Numbered from the stretch's first letter, positions 17,901-25,796 are shown. The stretch: 64,000 nucleotides of DNA from Streptococcus suis (GCF_024509525.1 NZ_JAMWEM010000001.1:62001-126000), one strand, 5' to 3'. A program made the numbers and translations. Notes: generated by a model not told the origin, from the sequence alone.

Positions 17901-18286
17901 ATTTCATCATCTGATGTGGGAAGGTGGCCTGACTGGACTTGGTAGAGGGAGAGGTTGCTCGGTTTGGAAAAGACACGCACTGCTTGCTGGTTCTTTTCTA
18001 AGGTCACATCTTTGAAATAGCCCGTTTCAACTTGGGCTCCCACGATACTGTTCAGCTCTGCTATGTCCTCCTCATCCAAGCCCATATCTGATAAGACTGC
18101 CAAGTCCATGGTCTGAGCTTTTTCCAGATAGGATTGGACAGTTTTTTCCATATTTGGAGCTGTTACTTTCAGACCTGTCAAAGCTAGAGCTCCTAGCATC
18201 ATCAGGCTAAATATGGACAAAAAACGCCCCTTGGAAGAAAGCAGAGATTGTCTCATATCCTTCCAGTAGATTTTCTTTTTCATCAT
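14942..18286 (-). CDS. FtsX/MacB-type ABC permease with a long coiled coil
   Basis: A large membrane permease of about 1,114 residues. One membrane helix at the N-terminus (SLLSSKGRFLSIFSLMMLGALAL) precedes a 550-residue extracellular region. From about 245 to 560 this is coiled coil rich in Gln and Ala, including a stretch of YQ-G repeats every 7 residues. Three helices follow (about 590-720), then a second extracellular domain and three helices at the end, the doubled FtsX layout. ATG 18286 or 18283 is preferred over a GTG at 18295. It follows the ATPase gene closely. The pair probably exports or senses peptides or acts on the wall; substrate unknown. Confidence 0.85.
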   Translation of the reverse strand: MMKKKIYWKDMRQSLLSSKGRFLSIFSLMMLGALALTGLKVTAPNMEKTVQSYLEKAQTMDLAVLSDMGLDEEDIAELNSIVGAQVETGYFKDVTLEKNQQAVRVFSKPSNLSLYQVQSGHLPTSDDEIALSPSVAQGYKIGDQIKLTEPAKNGTVLTKTSFTLVGIITSPEIWDNVTMGLASSGNGQLAGYALVDPTVFDSEVYMIARLSYDDLEALPYYEASYERKVATYQEELDRLLADNGQARLARIQAQGWDEIATGQQEVDTAKDDLVEGAAQLANSRADLQAGQDQLATAKAQLLDKEAELTVAKVQLDQTKESLAQAKAALVANKTQLDASGQELASSKDQLDQAVQALKETKSQLEQTKSQLDQVAADISAGQAAWYQAQQALDQQIAATVQPGQTLSDYPDLLAAQSTLDAEKNRLDQALADFNQAQAAYQAGYQLYQEKEQEYQAGLATYQSSYTLYQSGLEQYQKGLVQYQSGESQYQTGLASYQSGFAQLEEAKQELTNQASQLSQAENQLTQAQTDFDQEKAKAEAEISQAQSDLDNLEEPNYQTYTRSTLPGGDGYTTYKNATGSIAAVGNIFPVVLYLVAALVTFTTMTRFVDEERTRSGLFKALGYTNRQIMTKFVLYGLVAGLAGTLVGILAGNFVLSPMISAIITKSMVIGDATLHFYPLWILLALVFALLSAVLPAYLVARKELKEKPASLLLPKPPVQGSTILLERLPFIWNRLSFTHKVTARNIFRYKKRMFMTIFGVAGSVALLFGGLGIRSSISGVVDRQFGDIMQYDMIVVDNSRASEAEKKAVDDILTSQAVASYLPIAYEQLTEEIDGLNQALTISLLVTEKMDLSDYIQLRQAESGEKLSLTNTGIILSKKLASLYGVTAGDSLTLTIDQQPVTVKVAGVSELYAGHFIYMTAAYYEEATGQVYQANANLVKLSPSSTSKSQDLAAQLLSQKGVAALVQNRSLIAMLETVAGSLQSIMIILVVLSILLGLVILYNLTNINVAERIRELSTIKVLGFHNREVTLYIYRETIVLSLIGMGAGLCGGILLHRVLLEMIGSTVIIFNPSVTVEVYLIPILAIAGILTGLGWYVNRTLRKVDMLEALKSVE

Positions 18287-18294
18287 GTCACCCA

Positions 18295-18996
18295 CTAATA
18301 TTCTAGACTAGCAATATCCTGCGGATCTGCATTCATCTCGACCGAATGCACCCGGGCATCCCGCATCCGAATGACCCTGTCCGCAATAGGGGCCAGTGAG
18401 CTATTGTGGGTCACGATAATCACTGTAGCTCCTTGCTTGCGGGACATATCTTGTAGGATTTGCAAGACCTGCTTACCTGTTTGGTAGTCCAGAGCGCCTG
18501 TCGGTTCATCGCAAAGCAAAATTTTAGGCTTTTTGGCAACAGCACGGGCAATGGCAACCCGTTGCTGCTCACCACCTGAAAGCTGAGCAGGGAAATTATT
18601 GATTCGGTGACCGAGTCCAACCTGTTCCAAAACTTCCTCGGCATCCAAGGCATCCTTGACAATTTCTGCAGCTAATTCCACATTTTCCTTGGCGGTCAGA
18701 TTGGCAACCAGATTGTAAAACTGGAAGACAAAGCCCACATCGTCTCGGCGGTAGTTGGTCAGTTCGTGACTAGACAGCTTGGCGATATCCACACCGTCCA
18801 CCCAGACCTCCCCCTCATCGTTGCTGTCCATGCCTCCCAAGATATTGAGAAGAGTGGATTTGCCAGCCCCAGATGAGCCCAGAATGATGACCAACTCACC
18901 CTGCTCAATCTCAAAGGACACACCGTCATTGGCCACAATGGTCGCATCGCCCATTTGGTAGTATTTTGACGAATTCTTTACTTGGATGTAGGACAT
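18295..18996 (-). CDS. ABC transporter ATPase, MacB/LolD type
   Basis: The ATPase partner of the adjacent permease, 233 residues. Walker [11 protein letters not shown]-loop, signature [14 protein letters not shown], Walker [13 protein letters not shown] and the H-loop THNSS are all intact. ATG 18996 ([13 protein letters not shown]) follows GAGGTG; an upstream frame is rejected. The promoter is probably the extended -10 TGCTATAAT at 19044-19049 (minus strand), with the -35 region buried in the preceding terminator. It is first in the two-gene operon. Confidence 0.92.
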   Translation of the reverse strand: MSYIQVKNSSKYYQMGDATIVANDGVSFEIEQGELVIILGSSGAGKSTLLNILGGMDSNDEGEVWVDGVDIAKLSSHELTNYRRDDVGFVFQFYNLVANLTAKENVELAAEIVKDALDAEEVLEQVGLGHRINNFPAQLSGGEQQRVAIARAVAKKPKILLCDEPTGALDYQTGKQVLQILQDMSRKQGATVIIVTHNSSLAPIADRVIRMRDARVHSVEMNADPQDIASLEY

Positions 18997-19056
18997 GGCA
19001 CACCTCGCTTCTTCTCTTCCTAACAACTGTATTCTTACTACTTATTATAGCACAAA

Positions 19057-19074
19057 AGAGGGTTTTCACCCTCT
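19057..19074 (-). terminator. Terminator of the putative immunity gene
   Basis: AGAGGGT-TTTC-ACCCTCT, with TTTT following on the minus strand. It ends the small gene at 19085-19420. Confidence 0.7.
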
Positions 19075-19084
19075 CCTTCATCTT

Positions 19085-19420
19085 TTACACTTGGGCAATA
19101 GCAGAGCCACCATAGAGTTTGAGTTCTTCTCTGATCGTTTCGTAGTAATAGCGATCGAAGGCCTGCCAAGCCTGCCTGCTGGTTTCACTCAATCGCAGGT
19201 CGCCTAGTCCAACCAAAAAACTGGTCGAACGATAAAATTTCTCAATTGCAATCAGCTCAGAATTGGTAACAGACTCGGCCTCCGACAATATGCGTGTCGT
19301 CTCTGTCAGATTATGTTGCAATCGCTGTTCATCAGCTGTTCCTACTTTATCTGATTGAAAGGCCCGATTCAAGTCTTGAATGAGGGCCAAAACGTCTTGA
19401 ATAATCTGTGTCTTTTCCAT
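19085..19420 (-). CDS. Small helical protein, possibly bacteriocin immunity (EntA type)
   Basis: 111 residues, acidic and almost wholly helical, without membrane segments or signal. Size, helical-bundle character and the C-terminal SRQAWQAFDRYYYETIREEL resemble enterocin A-type immunity proteins, but the similarity is weak and by eye. Start at 19420 follows AAAGGAGGG; upstream in-frame codons lack a site. It lies just after the peptide gene at 19483-19611 and the PlcR-like regulator on the same strand, which fits a bacteriocin or signalling cluster. It could equally be an unrelated small cytoplasmic protein. Confidence 0.5.
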   Translation of the reverse strand: MEKTQIIQDVLALIQDLNRAFQSDKVGTADEQRLQHNLTETTRILSEAESVTNSELIAIEKFYRSTSFLVGLGDLRLSETSRQAWQAFDRYYYETIREELKLYGGSAIAQV

Positions 19421-19482
19421 AAAAGACCCTCCTTTTTTTGATAAATTTAGTATATCAAATTCATCAAAGATATTCAAGTTAT

Positions 19483-19611
19483 TTATTTTTTCATAATATT
19501 AATTCCCCCAGGATCAAATCCATCAGAAGTTCTCGTAACGGTTCGTTTAAGGGGAATGATTACTATTGCGATTGCGAGAAACAGACACACGAATTTAATT
19601 ATCCGTTTCAT
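19483..19611 (-). CDS. 42-residue peptide precursor, candidate pheromone of the adjacent regulator
   Basis: A short gene not usually called by gene finders. ATG 19611 has an excellent site (AAGGAGG, 5 nt spacing). The product has a basic start and a hydrophobic export segment (MKRIIKFVCLFLAIAIVIIP), then a polar tail TVTRTSDGFDPGGIN and the ending IMKK. This is the layout of Phr/PapR/SHP-type signalling peptides. It lies 30 nt downstream of the PlcR-like regulator on the same strand, exactly as papR follows plcR. The tail SDGFDPGGIN resembles, by my recollection, the pneumococcal PhrA tail SNGLDVGKAD (S, G, D, G shared). Processing site and mature length unknown. Confidence 0.65.
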   Translation of the reverse strand: MKRIIKFVCLFLAIAIVIIPLKRTVTRTSDGFDPGGINIMKK

Positions 19612-19641
19612 ATATACCTCCTTTTTGATATAACTAATTTT

Positions 19642-20517
19642 TCAATATATTTCCTTACCCATTGTTACTAAAAAATTCTTCAATGACAAATATAACTTTG
19701 TATTTCCTTGTAACTTGTATAAAACTAGTGCCTGCTCATACAGATCTAAAACTTCATCTTCTCTCAATAAGCCTTTGCTGATATTCCCCAACAAACATAG
19801 TAAATCTGGCAATAAAAAACTACTATTATAAGCATTCAATTGGTTGATCAGCTCTGTCACTTCATCTAAAGCTAAGTTCGTCTGTTTTCGTTTTAGAAGA
19901 AATCTAGCATAATTGTAACCAATCTTTATATAGGCTTGAAAGTCAGCATTGATTGATAAATCAAGCTTATTCACCTCTGATTTTACATTGCTGACCAACT
20001 CCATATATTTGTCATCTTCACCAACTTCACCTAGAAAAATAGTGTAACTGTTCAAAAAATCTAAATAAAAATAGTAATGAGGAGCGATAATAGCATTTAG
20101 TCTATCAAACTCTTTTGTCGCAAAATCCCTTTCATTGTATAAGTAAAATCGAACCAAGATAAAAATATAATCTAAATAAGCCTTATCTTCCTCATTCAAT
20201 AAGTGCCTGCTTTCCACCTCTTTCACATACAATTGCTCTACAATTTCATAATTTCTGAGAAGCAATTGTTGGGAGAAAATAGTTCGTATTTTTCCTATAC
20301 TATGTCTACTTTCTTGAACAAATTCCTCAAAAAAATAATTCATGGTCACACCCAGCCTATTAGACAGTAGAAAAAGGATTTCCGATGAGGGAGAAAGGTT
20401 GGTATTTTCAATTCTACTAATCAAACTCTGCTCACAAATATCCTTAGCTAAGGCACTCTGAGTCAGTCCAAGTTCTTTTCTTCGTTGCTTAAAACGACTA
20501 CCACTTATACTATTCAT
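19642..20517 (-). CDS. PlcR/TprA-like (RRNPP) transcription regulator
   Basis: A cytoplasmic regulator of 291 residues. The N-terminal helix-turn-helix (SRFKQRRKELGLTQSALAKDICEQ, about 5-60) is followed by helical TPR-like repeats to the C-terminus, the fold that binds imported signalling peptides in the Rap/Rgg/NprR/PlcR/PrgX group. Start at 20517 (MNSISGS) has GGAG 6 nt before it. The -10 TATAAT at 20543-20548 (minus strand) is next to half of an 11-bp inverted repeat, suggesting self-control. A peptide gene follows directly downstream, and a secreted protein and ABC genes diverge from it. Peptide-controlled action is inferred from family and layout. Confidence 0.85.
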   Translation of the reverse strand: MNSISGSRFKQRRKELGLTQSALAKDICEQSLISRIENTNLSPSSEILFLLSNRLGVTMNYFFEEFVQESRHSIGKIRTIFSQQLLLRNYEIVEQLYVKEVESRHLLNEEDKAYLDYIFILVRFYLYNERDFATKEFDRLNAIIAPHYYFYLDFLNSYTIFLGEVGEDDKYMELVSNVKSEVNKLDLSINADFQAYIKIGYNYARFLLKRKQTNLALDEVTELINQLNAYNSSFLLPDLLCLLGNISKGLLREDEVLDLYEQALVLYKLQGNTKLYLSLKNFLVTMGKEIY

Positions 20518-20555
20518 AACATACTCCAAATTTATTTAAGAATATTATACTCTAT

Positions 20556-20601
20556 TATAAAATGAATATCATCATCTTTATATTAAAATTTTCATTTTAT
20601 A
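20556..20601. promoter_or_regulatory. Inverted repeat between divergent promoters, candidate operator
   Basis: TATAAAATGAA at 20556-20566 and its exact complement TTCATTTTATA at 20591-20601 are separated by 24 bp. The right arm abuts the -35 of the rightward promoter; the left arm lies between the -35 and -10 regions of the leftward one. A PlcR-like dimer bound here could control both directions. Confidence 0.6.
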
Positions 20602-20630
20602 TTGACTACATTTAAAAATATCAATATAAT
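20602..20630 (+). promoter_or_regulatory. Strong promoter of the secreted protein and ABC genes
   Basis: TTGACT (20602-20607), 17-bp spacer, TATAAT (20625-20630): close to consensus. Predicted start near 20637, only 3 nt before the ATG at 20640. Confidence 0.75.
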
Positions 20631-20639
20631 AGTATATAG

Positions 20640-20965
20640 ATGAGAGGTTTTATACAAAAGAATGGAGAATACAACATAAAAAAGATTGTTTTGCGTTCAG
20701 CCTTGCTACTATCTATCATTAGCCCTATGCTAGTAACAACTACAGCTCTATCTGTAAATGCTGAAACCTCGCTAAGAGTGCAGCAATCCCTCGTTCCTAT
20801 TACATTAACAGAAAATTTTTTGTAGTTCGTAATCTAACTCAAACCAAATACTACGAAGAATTTCGAAACGGTGTAAGATACTCTGGCTCTTTACGCTTAA
20901 CCGATTATCAAAAAAACAGTGACGGTAGTTACTTAGCCTACTATTCAGGAACTATCTCTAGATAA
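20640..20965 (+). pseudogene. Small secreted protein, frameshifted in a T tract
   Basis: A signal peptide (IVLRSALLLSIISPMLVTTTALSVNAETS) leads to a stop at 20823-20825, just after a run of six T at about 20816-20821. With one more T the frame continues through VVRNLTQTKYYEEFRNG to SYLAYYSGTISR, ending at 20965, giving a mature part of about 60 residues. ATG 20640 lacks a ribosome site. A good GGAG instead precedes ATA AAA AAG, as if MKKIVLRS had lost its ATG. It is the first gene after the strong divergent promoter, before the ABC genes. No family recognised; a bacteriocin-like or signalling role is conjecture. Sequencing error or T-tract phase variation are alternatives. Confidence 0.6.
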
Positions 20966-21010
20966 AAATTAAAATCTTCCCCTACAATCTCTTCTCTTTT
21001 GGAGGTATCT

Positions 21011-22228
21011 ATGTTTCAAATTGAAGGAAAGCTATTTTTCCGTAGCAAGAAAACCTTGTTCGCTATCTTGGTCATGCTGATTGCAATCCTAGCTAGTTCC
21101 TTTCTAGCAGGCTACCACAATCGGCAAGCTAAATTAGGGGTCATCCAGAACTATGAACAATACATTCAAAAATTTGAAAATATCATTCAAGATTTAGAAA
21201 TACAATATCAGAATCAAGCCCTCAGCGAAGAAGATTATCAGGCTGAAAAAACATTCTTTACAGACTATATCGCCAACTACCAGAAGGAGATTGAGGCGGT
21301 CAAGAAGGAGGACTGGACCTATTTTTATGAGAAAAATATCCAGCACTATCAGCAGGATGCCCAATACATCAGCCATTCCTACCGAAACTATGAATTTACC
21401 CCTCAAACCATTGAAAATACCTTCTTGATTTCCAAGTATCTGCTAGAAAAGGAGATACCCTCAGCCTTTCCAACTGAGCTTTACCTAACAGCCTTTGAAA
21501 ATCCCAAAACACCAACAGACAGAGAAACCGTCAAGAGCCTGGGCCAGCAGGCCTTAAAAGGTACCAGTCACGAAATCTGGCAGGGGCAAAAACAACTGGG
21601 ACTAATCATCTCCCTTCCCCTCTTTCTCCTGGCTTTCACCAATTTTTTCATCAAGGACCAGCAGGGAACTAGCCGACAGATTCGCCTTTTACAGACCCTA
21701 GGGCTGACTAGAATCCGAATTACAACCAATAAATACCTAGCCTTCCTAACACTATATACTGCCCTCTTTCTCACCCTCTATCTGAGCCATTTTCTCATCG
21801 CATTTTTGCTAAATGGTAATAGTAGCTGGATCTATCCCGTTACCACCTATAGCAGTAGTGGACTGGCTTACAGTTTTATCACCACAGCCATTAAACCTAT
21901 ATATCAAGTCATCTTGCTGGCCTGTGGCATGCACTATCTCTACCTTCTATTTCTGCTGGGAGTGGCACAGACCTTGGCTAGAGTCTTAAAAAATGGACTG
22001 GCTGGACTGGTTGTCACACTAGGCATAGCTATCAGTGCCAACTTCTATCCCCATATCTTCAATCCATTTAGCCTATGGAATGCAGGCAATCTGGCAGACG
22101 GAAGTGCTATCATCTACCATCAATTAACAGGATACAGCATTCCCAAAGTCTTTACGGTTCTTCTCATCAGCAACCTGCTCATCTATTGCCTGCAATTCTA
22201 TCTCCTGACAAGAAAAAGTGAGGTCTAA
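21011..22228 (+). CDS. ABC-2 type permease with a large extracellular loop
   Basis: 405 residues. One membrane helix near the N-terminus (LFAILVMLIAILASSFLAGY), then about 150 residues of charged, helical extracellular sequence, then five or six helices from about 195 to the end. This is the ABC-2 exporter layout. ATG 21011 follows GGAGGT by 5 nt; an upstream TTG is not needed. It is followed after 2 nt by the ATPase gene, so the genes are probably translationally coupled. It likely moves a peptide or lipid-linked product, or gives self-protection, under control of the divergent PlcR-like regulator. Substrate unknown. Confidence 0.8.
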   Translation: MFQIEGKLFFRSKKTLFAILVMLIAILASSFLAGYHNRQAKLGVIQNYEQYIQKFENIIQDLEIQYQNQALSEEDYQAEKTFFTDYIANYQKEIEAVKKEDWTYFYEKNIQHYQQDAQYISHSYRNYEFTPQTIENTFLISKYLLEKEIPSAFPTELYLTAFENPKTPTDRETVKSLGQQALKGTSHEIWQGQKQLGLIISLPLFLLAFTNFFIKDQQGTSRQIRLLQTLGLTRIRITTNKYLAFLTLYTALFLTLYLSHFLIAFLLNGNSSWIYPVTTYSSSGLAYSFITTAIKPIYQVILLACGMHYLYLLFLLGVAQTLARVLKNGLAGLVVTLGIAISANFYPHIFNPFSLWNAGNLADGSAIIYHQLTGYSIPKVFTVLLISNLLIYCLQFYLLTRKSEV

Positions 22229-22230
22229 CC

Positions 22231-23091
22231 ATGCGATTATCCATTCACAATCTATGTAAATCCTACGGGAAAAAGAAAATACTAGACCAGCTAAACCTAG
22301 AACTGGTGAATCCTGGAATCTGGGCCTTGATTGGACCAAACGGTTCTGGAAAGACTACCCTCTTAGACTGCATTGCCAACCTGCAAACCTTTGATTCGGG
22401 AGAGATTTCTATAAACGGCAAGAAGCACGTTGATCCAACTATCTATCGAAGCTTTGCCTACCTGCAGGATAACCGTGTCCTCTACCCTGAATTGACTGGG
22501 CTGGAGCATTTGCGATTGGTTCAATCTATCCAAGATTTACCAAAAGAGCGGATTGAGGAAGTCATTCAAGAAATCGGTATCCATGATTATGTGAAGATCC
22601 CTGTCAAAAATTATTCCCTGGGAATGAAGCAACATCTCCTGCTGGCTATCGGTATTATGAACAAGCCCCAGGTCATGCTCTTGGATGAACCCTTGAACGG
22701 CTTGGACCCGACCAGCTACATCCAGACCAGAAAATTGCTCCAGAAACTAGCCAAGAATGGGTCAACCATTATCGTGTCTTCCCACCAATTAAACGAAGTG
22801 GATCAACTAACCGACCAACTGCTCTTTCTCAAACAAGGAAAAATCATCGAGCGAAAACTGGAACAGGTTGGGCGACAATATGCCGTTCAGACTAGTGACA
22901 ATCAGACAGTTTTTCAGAAACTTAGACAAGTAAATGGATTAACTTTGGTCAATGATAGCATTCAGGTAGACACGAGTGTTCATAGTCTGCATTTCTACCT
23001 AGACCAAGTCATGATGTGTCAGGTGGAAATTCTGGATATTACACTTCAGGAACACCAGTCCGAAGAGATTTATAAAGAACTATTTGAATAG
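22231..23091 (+). CDS. ABC transporter ATPase
   Basis: 286 residues. Walker A GPNGSGKTT, a signature of weak form (YSLGMKQHLLLAIGI), Walker B VMLLDEPLNGLDP and H-loop SSHQLNEV are present, typical of ABC-2 exporters such as bacitracin- or lantibiotic-type systems. A 75-residue C-terminal extension beyond the ATPase core may be regulatory. It sits between two permease genes, which it probably serves together. It lies 2 nt after the first permease and 12 nt before the second. Confidence 0.92.
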   Translation: MRLSIHNLCKSYGKKKILDQLNLELVNPGIWALIGPNGSGKTTLLDCIANLQTFDSGEISINGKKHVDPTIYRSFAYLQDNRVLYPELTGLEHLRLVQSIQDLPKERIEEVIQEIGIHDYVKIPVKNYSLGMKQHLLLAIGIMNKPQVMLLDEPLNGLDPTSYIQTRKLLQKLAKNGSTIIVSSHQLNEVDQLTDQLLFLKQGKIIERKLEQVGRQYAVQTSDNQTVFQKLRQVNGLTLVNDSIQVDTSVHSLHFYLDQVMMCQVEILDITLQEHQSEEIYKELFE

Positions 23092-23103
23092 GGAGGTTTG
23101 ACC

Positions 23104-23985
23104 ATGAATCTACTGTCCCTTTTCATCCTACGACTGAGACGCAATGCTATTTTTCTATCCCTGATAACCGCTATCACCCTTATCCCACTTGCCCTGTCCT
23201 ATCGGAATGTCCTAGAGTCCGAAAACCTGCGATTTGAGGATCGAGCCCGTATCATACAAGTCAAAAAAGAAGCTGAAATGTTCTTGTACTCTGACGGTAA
23301 TGAAGCCCAAGCCTTAGACCAGGAAAGCATGGATTATTATAAAAAACTCTTGGAACTGGCGACCACCTACTTAGAAAAGGAACATATCCAAGGAAAAAGT
23401 CAGGAGGTATTGGAAACGGAGTTAGAACTCTACCAGACCTTGCAAAACTGGGAGGCAAAGGGAAATAGAGTCAATCATTTTACGAGCAGCGAACTAGCAG
23501 AACGTATCACAGTCTATAAAAAAGTTCTAGAGCAAACTCTTACCTTTCACTACTCAACTGCTCCCAAGGACTTTTATATGACCTTCTTGCAACTTCTTCC
23601 TGCCAGTATCTATATCATCCCCCTTGTCATCTGCTGTCTCTTAGCTTGGCTTCTCATGACCGACCTTTCCAAACATCGTGGCCTCCTCTTTATCAATGGA
23701 CTAACTCCTAGCCAGTATGCTACTAGCTTGACCCTGCTTGCTCTTCTTCTACAAGTTGCTATCTATGTTCTCATCCTGTTCATGCTACTTCTATTGGCAC
23801 ATCAGTTCCAATTTACCTTCCAAGAAGACTATCCTCTACTAGTCAGCACAAATACCCTATCTACCATATCTATCAGGGAACAATTACAGAAACTCCTGCT
23901 GGAAATGGCTGGTGTGACAGGTTTCTATCTGGCCTTTATCAGATTAGCAACTGCTAAAGTCCTACAAACGTACAAGCGAAAATAG
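23104..23985 (+). CDS. Second ABC-2 type permease
   Basis: About 293 residues. One helix at the N-terminus (AIFLSLITAITLIPLALSY), a 130-residue extracellular helical region, then four helices. It is laid out like the 21011 permease but shorter, so the two may form a heterodimer with the shared ATPase. ATG 23104 follows GGGAGG; an upstream TTG is unlikely. It is the last gene of the locus, followed by a terminator. Function is tied to the regulator-peptide locus by context only. Confidence 0.78.
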   Translation: MNLLSLFILRLRRNAIFLSLITAITLIPLALSYRNVLESENLRFEDRARIIQVKKEAEMFLYSDGNEAQALDQESMDYYKKLLELATTYLEKEHIQGKSQEVLETELELYQTLQNWEAKGNRVNHFTSSELAERITVYKKVLEQTLTFHYSTAPKDFYMTFLQLLPASIYIIPLVICCLLAWLLMTDLSKHRGLLFINGLTPSQYATSLTLLALLLQVAIYVLILFMLLLLAHQFQFTFQEDYPLLVSTNTLSTISIREQLQKLLLEMAGVTGFYLAFIRLATAKVLQTYKRK

Positions 23986-24010
23986 GCCACCTCGAAAATG
24001 GTGGCTTTTT
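23986..24010 (+). terminator. Terminator of the ABC locus
   Basis: GCCACC (23986-23991) pairs with GGTGGC (24000-24005), followed by TTTTT. Confidence 0.75.
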
Positions 24011-24022
24011 GAATGCAAAAAA

Positions 24023-24044
24023 CGATGCCAGTTCCGGCACCGTT
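24023..24044 (-). terminator. Terminator of tpx
   Basis: AACGATGCC with GGCACCGTT, followed on the minus strand by a T-run (TTTTTT). Confidence 0.75.
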
Positions 24045-24052
24045 ATATTCTT

Positions 24053-24538
24053 TTATTTAACAGCCTGCAAAGCCGCATCATAATCTGGATGTTCGTTGAC
24101 ATTTTCCAGGTATTCTACATAGGTGATTTCATTATCGGCACTGAGGACAAAGACCGCACGTGCCAGCAAATTCCACTCCCGCATGAGCACACCGTAGGAT
24201 TTTCCAAAGGCATGGTCATAGTAATCCGACAGGGTCACTGCATCTTCCAAACCTGCGGCCCCACACCAGCGTTTCTGGGCAAAAGGCAGGTCAGCTGATA
24301 CAGTGATGACAACCGTATTGTCACGGTCAGCCAGTTCCTGATTGAAGCGACGAGTTTGGGTATCGCAAATCCCTGTGTCAATAGAAGGTACCACACTGAT
24401 GACCTTGGTCTGCTTGCCAAAGTCTTTCAGACTTTTCAAACTCAGGTCATTGGCCATGAGGACAAAATCAGGGGCTACATCTCCCACTCTTAATTGCGGA
24501 CCTACCAAGGTCACCGGTTTTCCAATAAAGGTTGCCAT
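24053..24538 (-). CDS. tpx: Thiol peroxidase (Tpx)
   Basis: Thioredoxin-dependent peroxidase removing hydrogen peroxide and alkyl peroxides, 161 residues. The peroxidatic Cys lies in [11 protein letters not shown] (about residue 60) and the resolving Cys in KRWCGAAGL (about 94), the atypical 2-Cys layout. ATG 24538 ([13 protein letters not shown]) follows AAGGGAG; the codons upstream are leader. A cre-like site lies 31 nt upstream. The first 30 codons recur in the chimera at 26285-26587. Confidence 0.95.
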   Translation of the reverse strand: MATFIGKPVTLVGPQLRVGDVAPDFVLMANDLSLKSLKDFGKQTKVISVVPSIDTGICDTQTRRFNQELADRDNTVVITVSADLPFAQKRWCGAAGLEDAVTLSDYYDHAFGKSYGVLMREWNLLARAVFVLSADNEITYVEYLENVNEHPDYDAALQAVK

Positions 24539-24568
24539 AAACATCTCCCTTGCATTTAATATATACAT

Positions 24569-24582
24569 TGTAAGCGTTTATA
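24569..24582 (-). promoter_or_regulatory. cre-like site upstream of tpx
   Basis: TGTAAGCGTTTATA fits the CcpA consensus TGWAARCGNTTNCA at all but the last conserved C. The same site, TGTAAGCGTTTGTA, is preserved before the chimera at 26618-26631. Confidence 0.5.
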
Positions 24583-24617
24583 AATTGAATTTCCAGTATT
24601 TTGTTTCTTTTTTGTTC

Positions 24618-25796
24618 CTATTCATTCAATCTCTCCTCCAACAACCAATCAAACAAGTGATCATTCGTCACGTAGGATGCACCGTTTTGACAATGCCTTG
24701 AGGAGACGCTATCGAGATGAAACACAACCAGTTGCTTGTTTCTACTCGGTAGTTGATTAAAAAAATCTAGCCCCATATGATAATCATAGTAATTGTCACC
24801 TTCCGACAAAAAGATGAGGCTGTCTGTTGTAAAAGTCACTTCTGTAAATTCACTCGCCTTTCTAAGCAAGTCATTCAAGTTATCCGCGCCGAAGACCCAT
24901 TTAGCATGTTCAATTTGCCAGTTTAGGAAGAATTGCCTTGAAATGTATTTCTCTATTCCCTTTTCTAACAAGACTGGAAAACCCTTCTCTACATAAGGAT
25001 GTAAAAACTTCGGAATTGAAATCTTAAACGATTCAACCAGACTTGGAAAATAGTTAAACAGAACGACCTTATCAAATAGTTTCGACCTAGCAGACACAGC
25101 ACGCGCCATCAATAATCCACCTAAGGAAAGTCCAAGACCAACAGTCGGCGAGATGACTTGCCCTCTTTGACCATAAGCATCCACCACCGCTTGACAAACA
25201 CTCCCCCAGTCTGCTGTGAAGGGACAATTTTCATAGCGAATAAGACGGGACTGAGCAGGCCCTTCAAAAAGAATAACTTGATAGCCTTGTTCTAGGGCAG
25301 GAACAACGGAGGTAAAATATAATTCCTCCAGTAGGGCATCGAAACCTCCGCAGACAAAGAAGGTTCCTTTAGGGCTACCATTTTGAGGTTTAAACAGTAG
25401 CGTCCGCAGGTTTTTGCCTTGATATTGGACAGGGTATTGTTCGTAGGGAATAGACAACAAATCCAAGCCTTGATAAAAATAGGCAACGGATTTTTCATAA
25501 GCTTCCAGTTTCCGCTTGTCAGTCGGATGTAAGAAAAATTCTGCTGCTTGAAAATAGCGACTAGCTCTTAGATAGGCCTTCCCTTTGGAAATAACAGATT
25601 GATTCTTATTTATTTCCTCTATTAAATTATTTCCAAATTCGGACCATTCTCTGTACCAAGATTCTGCATCTCTAGCCTTGATTCTCTCACAGATTCGTGC
25701 AACCTCTGCATAATCTGCCCCTCCATAAGGTGCGTACCAAAGGACCCTTGTCGCCTCAAACTCAAACGGAAAATAGGAAAAGAAATGGTGTTTCAT
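24618..25796 (-). CDS. Alpha/beta hydrolase, FrsA/dihydropseudooxynicotine-hydrolase type
   Basis: 392 residues: a helical N-terminal region of about 140 and a C-terminal hydrolase domain. The nucleophile Ser is in GLGLSLGG (about residue 224), the acid is probably Asp in SEGDNYYDYH and the His is in SSRHCQNG, so the triad is complete. Large N-terminal caps of this kind occur in FrsA-like enzymes acting on small ketones or esters. Substrate unknown. It diverges from the HxlR-type regulator at 25908, which probably controls it. It is one of two different cargo blocks between tpx and copA sequence. Confidence 0.82.
   Translation of the reverse strand: MKHHFFSYFPFEFEATRVLWYAPYGGADYAEVARICERIKARDAESWYREWSEFGNNLIEEINKNQSVISKGKAYLRASRYFQAAEFFLHPTDKRKLEAYEKSVAYFYQGLDLLSIPYEQYPVQYQGKNLRTLLFKPQNGSPKGTFFVCGGFDALLEELYFTSVVPALEQGYQVILFEGPAQSRLIRYENCPFTADWGSVCQAVVDAYGQRGQVISPTVGLGLSLGGLLMARAVSARSKLFDKVVLFNYFPSLVESFKISIPKFLHPYVEKGFPVLLEKGIEKYISRQFFLNWQIEHAKWVFGADNLNDLLRKASEFTEVTFTTDSLIFLSEGDNYYDYHMGLDFFNQLPSRNKQLVVFHLDSVSSRHCQNGASYVTNDHLFDWLLEERLNE

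Noticed and set aside
20640..20965. Lactococcin 972-type bacteriocin
   Set aside because: Size and ABC context fit loosely, but the mature sequence lacks the family's Trp- and His-rich pattern and the 7-helix immunity partner is absent.
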